This document shows positions 9,008-22,043 of a DNA stretch of 33,726 nucleotides, piece after piece. Source of the stretch: Actinomycetes bacterium (lineage in GTDB: Bacteria > Actinomycetota > Acidimicrobiia > Acidimicrobiales > RAAP-2). The stretch is from positions 1-33,726 of the forward strand of contig JAJYNX010000004.1 of the NCBI GenBank assembly GCA_021786095.1, in the 5' to 3' direction. The notes beneath the pieces were generated by a model that saw only the letters and a program-made list of their open reading frames with translations, searched no databases and was not told where the DNA came from. The position numbers were made by a program, and so were the translations under genes. The stretch's first letter is position 1; the number at the start of each line of letters is the position of its first letter.

Positions 9008-10723
9008 GTGCAACTCACCGGAGCGCAAGCACTCATCAAGAGCCTGGAGCAGCAGGGCGTGGAGACGATCTTCGGGCTGCCTGGTGGGGCGATCCTGCCG
9101 GTCTACGACCCGCTGCTGGACTCGCCGATCCGACACATCCTGGCTCGCCACGAGCAGGGGGCCGGGCACATGGCCGAGGGCTACGCCCTGGCGACGGGCC
9201 GCCCCGGCGTGGCGATGGTCACGAGTGGGCCGGGGTCGACCAACATCGTGACGCCCATCGGCAACGCCCACATGGACTCGACGCCGCTGGTGGTGATCAC
9301 GGGTCAGGTGGCGACGACGTCGATCGGCACCGACGCCTTCCAGGAGTGCGATATCACGGGTATCACGATGGGCATCACCAAGCACAACTTCCTGGTGCAG
9401 TCCGCCCAGGAGCTGCCGCGCGCGGTGGCCGCGGCGTTCCACCTGGCCACGACCGGGCGCCCCGGCCCGGTGCTGATCGACGTGCCCAAGGACGTCAGCC
9501 AGTCGATGATGGAGTGGTGGTACCCCGAGACGCTCGAGGAGCTCGATCTGCCGGGATACCACCCGACGCGCGACCTGGACGAGGAGGCCGTGGCGCGTGC
9601 GGTGCAGTTGATCAGCCGCGCCGAGCGGCCCGTACTCTACGTGGGCGGCGGGACGCTGAAGTCGGGGGCGTCGGCGGCGCTGCTGGCCTTCGCGGAGGCC
9701 ACCCGCATGCCGGTCGTCACCACCCTGATGGCGCGCGGGGCGTTTCCCGACTCCCACGACCAGCACCTGGGGATGCCGGGCATGCACGGGACCTACGCCG
9801 CGGTGACGGCGCTGCAGCGCAGCGACCTCCTGGTGGCGCTCGGGGCCCGCTTCGACGATCGGGTCACCGGGAGGGTGTCCGCCTTCGCACCCGGCGCGTC
9901 GGTGATCCACGTGGACATCGATCGGGCGGAGTTCAACAAGATTCGCCACGCCGACGTCACCCTGCAGACCGACGTGGGCACCGCCCTGGCGGCGCTGGGC
10001 GACGCCGGCGCCACGCCGGCGCCACTCGATGCGTGGTGGCGTGAGATCCGCGCGTGGCGCGCGCAGTACCCGCTGACCTACGACGAGCCCGTAGTCGACG
10101 GCCCGCTGCGCCCCCAGCACGTCATCGAGGCCATCGCGCAGCGCGCCGAGCCGGGGACGATCGTGGCCTCGGGCGTCGGCCAGCACCAGATGTGGACGTC
10201 GCAGTTCTGGCGCTTCGACGAGCCCCGCACGTGGGTGAACTCGGGGGGAGCCGGCACGATGGGCTTCGGCGTCCCGGCGGCGATCGGGGCCAAGGTCGGT
10301 CGTCCCGACCGCGCGGTGTGGTGCATCGACGGCGACGGGTGCTTTCAGATGACCGCCCAGGAGCTGGTCACCGCACGCGCGGAGCGCATTCCGATCAAGG
10401 TCGCCATCCTCAACAACGCCTACCTCGGCATGGTGCGCCAGTGGCAGGAGATGTTCTACGACGAGCGCTACAGCGAGGTCTACCTGTCGGCAGACCTGCC
10501 CGACTACGTGAAGTGGGCCGAGGCGATGGGTTGCGTGGGCCTGCGCGCGACGAACGTCAAGGAGATGGCCGACGTGATCGACGAGGCCAACGCCATCAAC
10601 GACGTGCCGGTCGTGATCGACTTCCGTACCGACACCTCCGAGAAGGTCTTCCCGATGGTGGCGGCCGGAGCGAGCAACGATGACATCATGGTTCACCCCT
10701 CGCAGCGCGGCGGCGCGCGATGA
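9008..10723 (+). CDS. ilvB: Acetolactate synthase, large catalytic subunit
   Basis: IlvB (571 residues) is the ThDP- and FAD-dependent enzyme that joins two pyruvates, or pyruvate and 2-ketobutyrate, in the first common step of branched-chain synthesis. The catalytic Glu49 ([17 protein letters not shown]) and the ThDP/Mg motif [12 protein letters not shown] are present, and all three domains are full length. The GTG at 9008 is preceded by AGAGGGA (8998-9004), a good ribosome-binding site. Transcription depends on the attenuator at 8843-8959. The stop overlaps the ilvN ATG (ATGA), giving equal synthesis of both subunits. Confidence 0.97.
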   Translation: MQLTGAQALIKSLEQQGVETIFGLPGGAILPVYDPLLDSPIRHILARHEQGAGHMAEGYALATGRPGVAMVTSGPGSTNIVTPIGNAHMDSTPLVVITGQVATTSIGTDAFQECDITGITMGITKHNFLVQSAQELPRAVAAAFHLATTGRPGPVLIDVPKDVSQSMMEWWYPETLEELDLPGYHPTRDLDEEAVARAVQLISRAERPVLYVGGGTLKSGASAALLAFAEATRMPVVTTLMARGAFPDSHDQHLGMPGMHGTYAAVTALQRSDLLVALGARFDDRVTGRVSAFAPGASVIHVDIDRAEFNKIRHADVTLQTDVGTALAALGDAGATPAPLDAWWREIRAWRAQYPLTYDEPVVDGPLRPQHVIEAIAQRAEPGTIVASGVGQHQMWTSQFWRFDEPRTWVNSGGAGTMGFGVPAAIGAKVGRPDRAVWCIDGDGCFQMTAQELVTARAERIPIKVAILNNAYLGMVRQWQEMFYDERYSEVYLSADLPDYVKWAEAMGCVGLRATNVKEMADVIDEANAINDVPVVIDFRTDTSEKVFPMVAAGASNDDIMVHPSQRGGAR

Positions 10724-11265
10724 CGCCCCCCGAGCCCTTCGCGGCGGAGATCGTCCACACGCCGGTGCGTCACCACATCTTGTCGGTGCTGGTGGAGAAC
10801 AAGGCCGGCGTGCTGGCACGCATTGCGGGGCTGTTCGCGCGCCGTGGCTTCAACATCTACTCGCTGGCGGTGGCGCCGGCCGAGAGTGACGCTCGCTTCT
10901 CGCGGGTGACCATCGTCGTAGACGCCGAGTCGGCCCCGCTGGAGCAGATCGTGGGCCAGCTGGACAAGTTGGTGAACGTGGTGGCGATCAGCGACCTGGC
11001 GCCGCGCGACGCGCTGGAGCGCGAACTGCTGCTGGCGTCGGTGCCGGTGCTCGACAGTGACACCCGCGCTCGGCTGCTCGACACCATCGCGAACGCCGGC
11101 GCCGCCATCGTCGACGTGGACGCCAGCGCAGTGACGGTCATGCTGACCGGCACGCCCAGCGCCTGCGATGACCTCGAGCGAAGCCTCGAGTCGTTCCCCG
11201 GCGTGGAGTTGCACCGGACTGGTCGCGTGGCCCTCCCTAGACTTGGGCGAACGGCCACGGCCTAG
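10720..11265 (+). CDS. ilvN: Acetolactate synthase, small regulatory subunit
   Basis: IlvN (181 residues) binds valine and adjusts the activity of IlvB. An N-terminal ACT domain ([22 protein letters not shown], then [10 protein letters not shown]) is followed by the C-terminal ALS small-subunit domain. Length is at the upper end of the usual range. The ATG overlaps the ilvB stop by 4 bp. A TAGACT near the 3' end (about 11237) could be an internal promoter for ilvC but is unproven. Confidence 0.95.
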   Translation: MTPPEPFAAEIVHTPVRHHILSVLVENKAGVLARIAGLFARRGFNIYSLAVAPAESDARFSRVTIVVDAESAPLEQIVGQLDKLVNVVAISDLAPRDALERELLLASVPVLDSDTRARLLDTIANAGAAIVDVDASAVTVMLTGTPSACDDLERSLESFPGVELHRTGRVALPRLGRTATA

Positions 11266-11286
11266 GAGAGAAGAGGAACGATTCCG

Positions 11287-12321
11287 ATGACCACGATGTA
11301 CTACGAGAAGGACGCCGATCCCGAGGTTCTCCGGGGCCGCAAGATCGCGGTGCTGGGCTACGGCTCCCAGGGCCACGCCCACGCCCTGAACCTTCACGAC
11401 AGCGGCTTCGACGTACGCGTCGGGCTGCGTCCCGAGTCGTCCTCGGTGCTGAAGGCGGAGGAGGCCGGCCTGCGGGTCCTGGGAATCGCGGACGCGACTG
11501 CCGAGGCTGACGTGATCATGGTGCTGCTGCCCGACACCGAGCAGCAGCGGATCTACGACCTGGAGATCGCGCCGCACCTGTCGGCGGGCAAGTGTCTGCT
11601 CTTCGCGCACGGCTTCAACATCCGCTTCAACCTGATCACGCCGCCGGCCGACGTCGACGTGGCGATGGTGGCGCCCAAGGGACCGGGTCACCTCGTGCGT
11701 CGCACCTACCTCGAGGGTGGGGGCGTGCCCGCACTGATCGCCGTGCACCAGGACGCCACCGGCCACGCCCACGCCCTGGCTCTGGCCTACGCGCACGGCA
11801 TCGGCGCCACCCGGGCCGGCGTCCTGGAGACCACCTTCACCGAGGAGACCGAGACGGATCTGTTCGGCGAGCAGGCGGTGCTCTGCGGTGGCGTGAGCGC
11901 CCTGGTGACCGCGGGCTACGAGACGCTGGTCGAGGCCGGCTACCAGCCCGAGAGCGCCTACTTCGAGTGCCTGCACGAGTTGAAGCTCATCGTCGACCTG
12001 ATGTACGAGGAGGGGATCACCGGCATGCGCTTCAGCGTCTCGGACACCGCCGAGTACGGTGACTTGACCCGCGGTCCGCGCATCATCACCTCCGCCGTGA
12101 AGGACGAGATGAAGAAGGTCCTCACCGAGATTCAGGACGGGACGTTCGCCGCGGAGTGGATCGAGGAGAACCGCATCGGCCGGCCCCGGTACCGCGAGTT
12201 GCGCGACGCCGGCAAGCGCCACCCGATCGAGGCGATCGGTACGCGGCTGCGCGCCATGATGCCCTTCGTGTCCGCCGGCAAGCAGAAGGTGAGCGAGGTC
12301 TCGGGGGGCGACACCGATTAG
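11287..12321 (+). CDS. ilvC: Ketol-acid reductoisomerase
   Basis: IlvC (344 residues, class I short form) isomerises and reduces acetolactate or acetohydroxybutyrate using NADPH and Mg. The nucleotide-binding [10 protein letters not shown] begins at G24, catalytic His108 lies in FAHGFNI, and the metal-binding [10 protein letters not shown] is intact. It begins 21 bases after ilvN with a GAGAGAAGAGGAA purine-rich binding site, so it is the third gene of ilvBNC. A small lipoprotein gene starts about 35 bases after its stop. Confidence 0.97.
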   Translation: MTTMYYEKDADPEVLRGRKIAVLGYGSQGHAHALNLHDSGFDVRVGLRPESSSVLKAEEAGLRVLGIADATAEADVIMVLLPDTEQQRIYDLEIAPHLSAGKCLLFAHGFNIRFNLITPPADVDVAMVAPKGPGHLVRRTYLEGGGVPALIAVHQDATGHAHALALAYAHGIGATRAGVLETTFTEETETDLFGEQAVLCGGVSALVTAGYETLVEAGYQPESAYFECLHELKLIVDLMYEEGITGMRFSVSDTAEYGDLTRGPRIITSAVKDEMKKVLTEIQDGTFAAEWIEENRIGRPRYRELRDAGKRHPIEAIGTRLRAMMPFVSAGKQKVSEVSGGDTD

Positions 12322-12355
12322 CTCCCGCTTCGGGCGGCTGCACCGCCTGGTCGCC

Positions 12356-12792
12356 GTGGCCGCCGCGGGGGTGGCGCTGTCGGGGTGCGGCGTCGCGGCG
12401 CCGCGCGCGGCCCCGCCACGGCGCGACCCGCGGACGCTCGCCGCGCTGGTGCGCGTGGCGCGCGCGTTCAACCGGGACTACCAGGAGAACCGCGACGGTC
12501 CGGTCTACGATCGCTGGGACCGCGCCAGCCGGGCGATCATCAGCCGACGCGCCTACGTGCGCCGCCACCGGGAGTGTCCGAGTGCGCCGGGACCGGCGGT
12601 CGTGGAGGGCGCTAGTTCGGCGGCTCACGGCTACTGGATCGTGCGCTACGAGATCGGCGGCGTGGCCCTGACGGACTACTGGCACTACCAGGACGGCCGG
12701 TGGGTCTTCAACCTCGCGCGTAGCAACCCGAGCGCCGTGGCCCTCTACCGGCTACCGTTCGCCGCGTACGCTCGCGCGGTGGGGTGCCACCC

Positions 12793-12796
<4 letters not shown>
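12356..12796 (+). CDS. Predicted small lipoprotein of unknown function
   Basis: I do not recognise this protein (146 residues from the GTG). Its N-terminus has a hydrophobic stretch ending in the lipobox LSGC, so it is probably an exported lipoprotein. The rest is mixed and Trp/Tyr-rich in the C-terminal half (YWIVRYEIGG, DYWHYQDGRW), like a small beta-rich fold. The start is uncertain. The frame is open back to about 12293 and encodes a basic stretch ([15 protein letters not shown]) that would complete a normal signal peptide, but it holds no ATG or GTG there, only CTG codons (12338, 12347). It follows ilvC on the same strand. Its TAG stop overlaps the stop of the convergent gene. Confidence 0.72.
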
Positions 12797-16628
<3,832 letters not shown>

Positions 16629-16629
16629 C

Positions 16630-16635
16630 TAGCCT
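16630..16635 (+). promoter_or_regulatory. Putative -10 element of serA
   Basis: TAGCCT lies 31 bases after its first base to the GTG at 16662, in the 45-base gap after aspC. A start near 16642 would give a leader of about 20 bases holding the AAGGGAG ribosome-binding site. Confidence 0.4.
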
Positions 16636-16661
16636 GAGGGGATCAAATGAAAGGGAGATCA

Positions 16662-18236
16662 GTGTCGAGAGTTCTGGTGACCGAGGAGATAGCCGAGTCC
16701 GGACTGGCCCAGCTGCGCGAGGCGGGACACGAGGTTGACGTTCGTCTGGGGCTCTCGCCCGAGGAGTTGCTCGGCGCGGTGCGCGGCGCGCACGCGCTGA
16801 TCATCCGCTCGGCCACCCAGGTCGACGCGGCGACGCTGGAGGCCGGTACCGACCTCGTGGTGGTCGGTCGCGCCGGCATTGGCCTGGACAACGTGGACGT
16901 GACGCGGGCGACCGAACTCGGGATCATGGTCGTCAACGCCCCGCAGTCGAACATCGTCTCGGCGGCCGAGCACACGATTGCGTTGCTGCTCGCTCAGGCG
17001 CGCAATATCCCGCAGGCCAACGCGGCGCTGCGCGCCGGCAAGTGGGAGCGCTCGAAGTGGGGCGGAGCGGAGATCTACGCCAAGACCCTCGGCATCATCG
17101 GGCTGGGCAAGATCGGCGCCCTGGTCGCCCAGCGGGCGTTGGCCTTCGGGATGAACCTGATCGCCTACGATCCCTACGTCACCGAGGAGCGCGCTCGTCG
17201 CATGGGGGTGACGCTCACCGACCTGGACACGCTGCTCGCGCAGAGCGACTTCATCACGATCCACCTGCCCAAGACCAAGGAGACCCTCAACCTCCTGAGC
17301 GCGGAGCGACTCGCTCAGACCAAGGTGGGCGTGCGGATCATCAACGCGTCGCGGGGTGGACTGATCGATGAGGACGCGCTGGCCGACGCGATCAACCGCG
17401 GTCACGTGCAGGGAGCCGCGCTGGACGTCTTTGCGGTCGAGCCGGCGACCGGCTCGGCGCTGGTGGCGTTGCCCTCGGTGGTGGCGGTGCCGCACCTCGG
17501 GGCGTCGACGACCGAGGCGCAGGACAAGGCTGGCGTCACCATCGCGGAGCAGGTGCAGCTGGCGCTCGAGGGGGACTTTGTCCCCTTCGCCGTCAACGTC
17601 GCGGCCGGCGAGGTGTCGAACGTGGTCCGACCGTTCATGGGGGTGGCCGAGATCCTAGGGCGCTTCATCGGTGGTCTGCTCGACGGACAGCCAGCGGACC
17701 TCGAGGTGATCTACCAGGGAGAGCTGGCGGGCGCGGGGACCAAGATCCTGACGCTCTGCGCGCTGAAGGGTCTGCTGAGCTCGACCGGTCACGACGGGGT
17801 GTCCTTCGTCAACGCTCCCCAACTGGCCACAGAGCACGGCCTGACCTGGGGCGAGGCCTCGACGGTGGAGTCACCGGAGTACGTGAACCTCATTACCGTG
17901 CGCTCGGGGGATCACGCGGTGTCCGGCACGCTGATGACGATCGGCACTCGGGTGGAGACCCGCATCGTCTCGGTCGACGGCCACAGTGTGGAGATCCCGC
18001 CCACGACGTCGATGCTGGTCGTGCGCAACGACGACCGGCCCGGAATGATCGGTGTGGTCGGCGTCGCTCTCGGTGAGGCGGGGGTCTCGATCGCGTCCAT
18101 GGCCGTGGGACCCGATCCCCGACTGGGCACGGCTCTGATGGTTCTCTCGACGACCTCGCCGACGCCCGCGTCCGTGATCGACCGACTGCGTGACACCGAC
18201 GGCATTGCCGACATCCACTTGATCACCCTGCGCTGA
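16662..18236 (+). CDS. serA: D-3-phosphoglycerate dehydrogenase
   Basis: SerA (524 residues from the GTG) oxidises 3-phosphoglycerate with NAD, the first step of serine synthesis. It is the long form: substrate/NAD domains (GIIGLGKIGALVAQ; catalytic His in VPHLGASTTEAQ), an allosteric substrate-binding domain, and a C-terminal ACT domain (SMLVVRNDDRPGMIGVVGVAL) that usually binds serine. An ATG at 16647 is in frame, but the ribosome-binding site AAGGGAG (16651-16657) lies downstream of it and 4 bases before the GTG at 16662, so I take GTG as the start. A TAGCCT at 16630-16635 is a likely -10. The last codon and stop lie in a tandem repeat. Confidence 0.95.
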   Translation: MSRVLVTEEIAESGLAQLREAGHEVDVRLGLSPEELLGAVRGAHALIIRSATQVDAATLEAGTDLVVVGRAGIGLDNVDVTRATELGIMVVNAPQSNIVSAAEHTIALLLAQARNIPQANAALRAGKWERSKWGGAEIYAKTLGIIGLGKIGALVAQRALAFGMNLIAYDPYVTEERARRMGVTLTDLDTLLAQSDFITIHLPKTKETLNLLSAERLAQTKVGVRIINASRGGLIDEDALADAINRGHVQGAALDVFAVEPATGSALVALPSVVAVPHLGASTTEAQDKAGVTIAEQVQLALEGDFVPFAVNVAAGEVSNVVRPFMGVAEILGRFIGGLLDGQPADLEVIYQGELAGAGTKILTLCALKGLLSSTGHDGVSFVNAPQLATEHGLTWGEASTVESPEYVNLITVRSGDHAVSGTLMTIGTRVETRIVSVDGHSVEIPPTTSMLVVRNDDRPGMIGVVGVALGEAGVSIASMAVGPDPRLGTALMVLSTTSPTPASVIDRLRDTDGIADIHLITLR

Positions 18237-18286
18237 CCACACGGCGCTGACCACACGGCGCTGACCACACGGCGCTGACCACACGG
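18231..18286. repeat. Four perfect tandem copies of a 14-bp unit
   Basis: The unit CGCTGACCACACGG is repeated four times without a mismatch (18231, 18245, 18259, 18273). The first copy contains the last sense codon (CGC) and the TGA stop of serA. The array fills most of the gap to the convergent aldo/keto reductase gene. Confidence 0.98.
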
Positions 18287-18325
18287 CGCGTCGCGGTCTT
18301 CGAGGGACGTCGCTGGACTCGGGTG

Positions 18326-19312
18326 CTACGCCGTCTGCAGGGTGATGAGGTCGAGCCGCTCCATGACGTCCGGGGTGAGCAGCGCCATGGCGTCGAGAGC
18401 TGTCATGTTCTCGTGAACCTGAGCTGCGCTCGACGCGCCGGTGATGACCGTGGACACGTGGGGGTTCTTGGCGCACCACGCCAACGAGAGTTGGGTGAGG
18501 GTGATGCCCAACTCGTCAGCGATGACCTTGAACTGGGCGACCTTGTTGTTGCGCCCTTCGTCGGTGAGCATCTCGCGCAGCCACTCGTATCCCGGCAGCG
18601 TGGCCCGTGAGCCTTCGGGCACCCCGTGGAGGTACTTCCCGGTCAGCAGGCCCGAGGCCAGCGGCGACCAGATGGTCGTGCCCAGACCGATGTCCTCGTA
18701 GAGTCGGCGGTACTCCTGCTCGACGCGCGTGCGCCAAAGCAGGTTGTACTGGGGCTGTTCCATCACCGGCTTGTGGAGGTGGTGGCGCTCGGCGATGTCG
18801 TAGGCGGCACGAATCTCGTCCGCGCTCCACTCCGAGGTGCCCCAGTAGAGAGCCTTACCGGCGCTCACCATGTCACTCATCGCCCAGACCGTCTCCTCGA
18901 TCGGCGTGTGCGGGTCGGGTCGGTGGCAGAAGACGAGGTCGACGAAGTCGAGACCGAAGCGCTCCAGCGAGCCGTCGATCGCCTGGGCCAGGTACTTTCG
19001 GTTCAGTGTGTTCTTCATGTTGACCTGGTCGTGCAGGCCCCAGAACAGTTTGGTGGACACCACGTACTCGTGGCGGGCCCATCCGAGATCGCGCAGGGCC
19101 GCTCCCATGACACGCTCCGACTCGCCACCGGCGTAGGCCTCGGCGTTGTCGAAGAAGTTCACCCCGGCGTCCTTGGCGGCACTCATGCACTCGGCGGCGA
19201 GCGCGGCGTTGGCGATCTGGTCTTCGTTGGCGAAGGTCACCCAACTGCCTAGAGAGAGGACGCTGACCCGCAGGCCCGAGCGTCCGAGGTGCCGATACTC
19301 CATCGTGGTCAT
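18326..19312 (-). CDS. Aldo/keto reductase, Kv-beta-like (AKR6-type)
   Basis: This 328-residue NADPH-dependent oxidoreductase has the full catalytic tetrad: Asp55 and Tyr60 (FFDNAEAY), Lys88 (VVSTKLFW) and His130 (LVFCHRPD). The opening [21 protein letters not shown] and the C-terminal cofactor region place it with the potassium-channel-beta-like bacterial reductases, which reduce small aldehydes. The physiological substrate is unknown. The ATG at 19312 has AAGGA 8 bases upstream; an ATG at 19303 is an alternative. A small membrane-protein gene lies 67 bases upstream on the same strand and may share the transcript, although a hairpin (19355-19371) lies between them. Confidence 0.92.
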   Translation of the reverse strand: MTTMEYRHLGRSGLRVSVLSLGSWVTFANEDQIANAALAAECMSAAKDAGVNFFDNAEAYAGGESERVMGAALRDLGWARHEYVVSTKLFWGLHDQVNMKNTLNRKYLAQAIDGSLERFGLDFVDLVFCHRPDPHTPIEETVWAMSDMVSAGKALYWGTSEWSADEIRAAYDIAERHHLHKPVMEQPQYNLLWRTRVEQEYRRLYEDIGLGTTIWSPLASGLLTGKYLHGVPEGSRATLPGYEWLREMLTDEGRNNKVAQFKVIADELGITLTQLSLAWCAKNPHVSTVITGASSAAQVHENMTALDAMALLTPDVMERLDLITLQTA

Positions 19313-19354
19313 GATGCCATCCTTGGTTGTCGATCTGGTGGTGAGAGGTGGTCG

Positions 19355-19371
19355 CGCCGCGGCTCGCGGCG
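19355..19371 (-). terminator. Hairpin between the small membrane gene and the reductase gene
   Basis: CGCCGCG (19355-19361) and CGCGGCG (19365-19371) form a 7-bp stem with a 3-base loop and no T-run. It may weaken read-through, or it may just be GC-rich chance. Confidence 0.25.
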
Positions 19372-19379
19372 ACTCGGGG

Positions 19380-19532
19380 CTAGGCGGCCGAGTTCTCCGG
19401 CACGTCGGGCCACTGGTCGAACGAGATGGTCTCGTCATCGCGCGAACGACGCGCCATGGTCACGAGTCCGGCGACCGCCGCCCCCACGAGCAGGATGATC
19501 ATCAACTTGAACAGGGTTTTGAAGAGGCTCAC
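19380..19532 (-). CDS. Small single-pass membrane protein (50 residues), unknown
   Basis: This is a short gene that size filters would miss. From a GTG start it encodes [20 protein letters not shown] and onward: a basic N-terminus, one transmembrane helix (about residues 9-25), a short basic stretch (ARRSR), then an acidic tail ending [19 protein letters not shown] -10 element (19546-19541) stands 8 bases before the GTG, so the message is probably leaderless. The coherent membrane topology and placed promoter support a real gene. It sits back to back with the leuA attenuator and upstream of the reductase. Function unknown. Confidence 0.7.
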   Translation of the reverse strand: MSLFKTLFKLMIILLVGAAVAGLVTMARRSRDDETISFDQWPDVPENSAA

Positions 19533-19560
19533 GTTGACCAACCTTAGCGGCTGGCCCCAC

Positions 19561-19588
19561 TGGACATTCCAGGAGAAGGCGATAGAAT
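19561..19588 (+). promoter_or_regulatory. Promoter of the leuA leader (-35 and -10)
   Basis: TGGACA (19561-19566) and TAGAAT (19583-19588) are separated by 16 bases, the best-looking promoter in the window. The leader-peptide GTG starts 6 bases after the -10, so transcription should start on it. Confidence 0.7.
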
Positions 19589-19594
19589 GGTCGT

Positions 19595-19633
19595 GTGACT
19601 ACTGGAATCTACGACGGGCTGCTGCTGGAATAG
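19595..19633 (+). CDS. leuA leader peptide (leucine attenuator peptide, 12 residues)
   Basis: A GTG exactly 6 bases after the -10 opens a 12-codon frame reading MTTGIYDGLLLE, followed by TAG. Three consecutive Leu codons (CTG) lie just before the stop, with one Ile earlier. It is followed by a competing stem and a strong terminator before leuA, as in known leu leaders. Its first bases closely match those of the ilvB leader, and both peptides begin MTT. I infer that leucyl-tRNA shortage stalls the ribosome on the Leu run and prevents termination. Confidence 0.85.
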   Translation: MTTGIYDGLLLE

Positions 19634-19659
19634 GGCGGGTCGTCGTGACGCCGCCGCCC
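19633..19659 (+). promoter_or_regulatory. Predicted antiterminator hairpin of the leuA attenuator
   Basis: GGGCGG (19633-19638) can pair with CCGCCC (19654-19659), a 6-bp stem whose right arm overlaps the left arm of the terminator (19657-19664). The left arm begins at the last base of the leader stop codon, so a ribosome finishing the peptide would mask it and allow termination. Confidence 0.5.
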
Positions 19660-19684
19660 CCGCGTACGCGGGGGTTTTTTGTTT
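19657..19684 (+). terminator. Rho-independent attenuator terminator before leuA
   Basis: CCCCCGCGTACGCGGGGG (19657-19674) is a perfect palindrome forming a stem of 7-8 bp, followed by TTTTTTGTTT (19675-19684). The same T-tract sequence ends the ilvB attenuator. It lies between the leader peptide and leuA. Confidence 0.92.
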
Positions 19685-19686
19685 AG

Positions 19687-21387
<1,701 letters not shown>

Positions 21388-21396
21388 CGCCGACCA

Positions 21397-21402
21397 TAGT
21401 CT
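21397..21402 (+). promoter_or_regulatory. -10 element of the PQ-loop gene, leaderless
   Basis: TAGTCT is followed by 6 bases (GGAGAG) and the GTG at 21409. The purines are too close to the start to act as a usual ribosome-binding site. Confidence 0.5.
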
Positions 21403-21408
21403 GGAGAG

Positions 21409-22029
21409 GTGAGCTTCGCTCTGGTGAGTCTGTGGCTGGGGTGGATCGCGGCGGCGGCCGGAGTGGTGAGCGCCATCGTGCAGTATCGGCGCGTCCTGCT
21501 ACGCGGCGTGGAGGGCGTCTCGCTCGGAACCTGGCTGATTTTCGCCTACATGGGCGTCTTTTGGATCGTGTATGGCGTCGACGTGCGCTCGTGGGTTCTG
21601 GTGGTGGGCAGTGCGCTCCTGCTGCCGCTGCAGCTGGGGATCGTGGCGCGGCTCGCCCCCGGGCGACACGCGGGAGTGCTGTGGCGCGCCGCGTTGTTCG
21701 TGGCGGCCTTCGGGGTCGCGCCGGCCCTGGCCTGGGGATGGGTCGCCGGCGTGTACGGGATGGGCGCGGCCATGGTCGTGACGCGCGTGCCCCAGCTGTG
21801 GGATCTCGTGCGCACGCCCGGGTCGACGGGCGTGTCGGCTGGATCGTGGCTGGTCAGCGCGTCTGGCTCGGCTCTGTGGGTCGCCTACTACGTGGGTGCG
21901 CACCTGTGGGCCGCGCTGGTTGGCAGTGCGCTGTCGGCGGCCGCGAGCACCGCGATCGCGGCGTTGGCCGGCTGGCGACACCGCCGAGCGCGCGCCGAGG
22001 ACGTGCGCGAGGACGTGCTGGTCGCCTGA
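21409..22029 (+). CDS. PQ-loop / SWEET-like membrane protein with two repeats
   Basis: This 206-residue integral membrane protein has about seven hydrophobic segments and two copies of a PQ-loop-like unit. The first has VQYRRVLLRGVEGVSLGTWL (Q25, with Val in place of Pro); the second has PQLWDLVRTPGSTGVSAGSW (P128-Q129). Each repeat has the PQ-loop order of motif, basic loop, G-V-S-x-G/S-x-W, and an aromatic helix. The family includes SWEET/SemiSWEET sugar carriers and lysosomal amino-acid exporters. Substrate unknown; its place after leuA might hint at amino-acid export, but that is only inference. Its end lies 14 bases from the stop of the convergent dehydrogenase. Confidence 0.8.
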   Translation: MSFALVSLWLGWIAAAAGVVSAIVQYRRVLLRGVEGVSLGTWLIFAYMGVFWIVYGVDVRSWVLVVGSALLLPLQLGIVARLAPGRHAGVLWRAALFVAAFGVAPALAWGWVAGVYGMGAAMVVTRVPQLWDLVRTPGSTGVSAGSWLVSASGSALWVAYYVGAHLWAALVGSALSAAASTAIAALAGWRHRRARAEDVREDVLVA

Positions 22030-22043
22030 TCAGCCCCGCGCCA

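Noticed and set aside
16647-16661. ATG at 16647 as the serA start
   Set aside because: No ribosome-binding site precedes it, and the AAGGGAG site lies after it, placed for the GTG at 16662.
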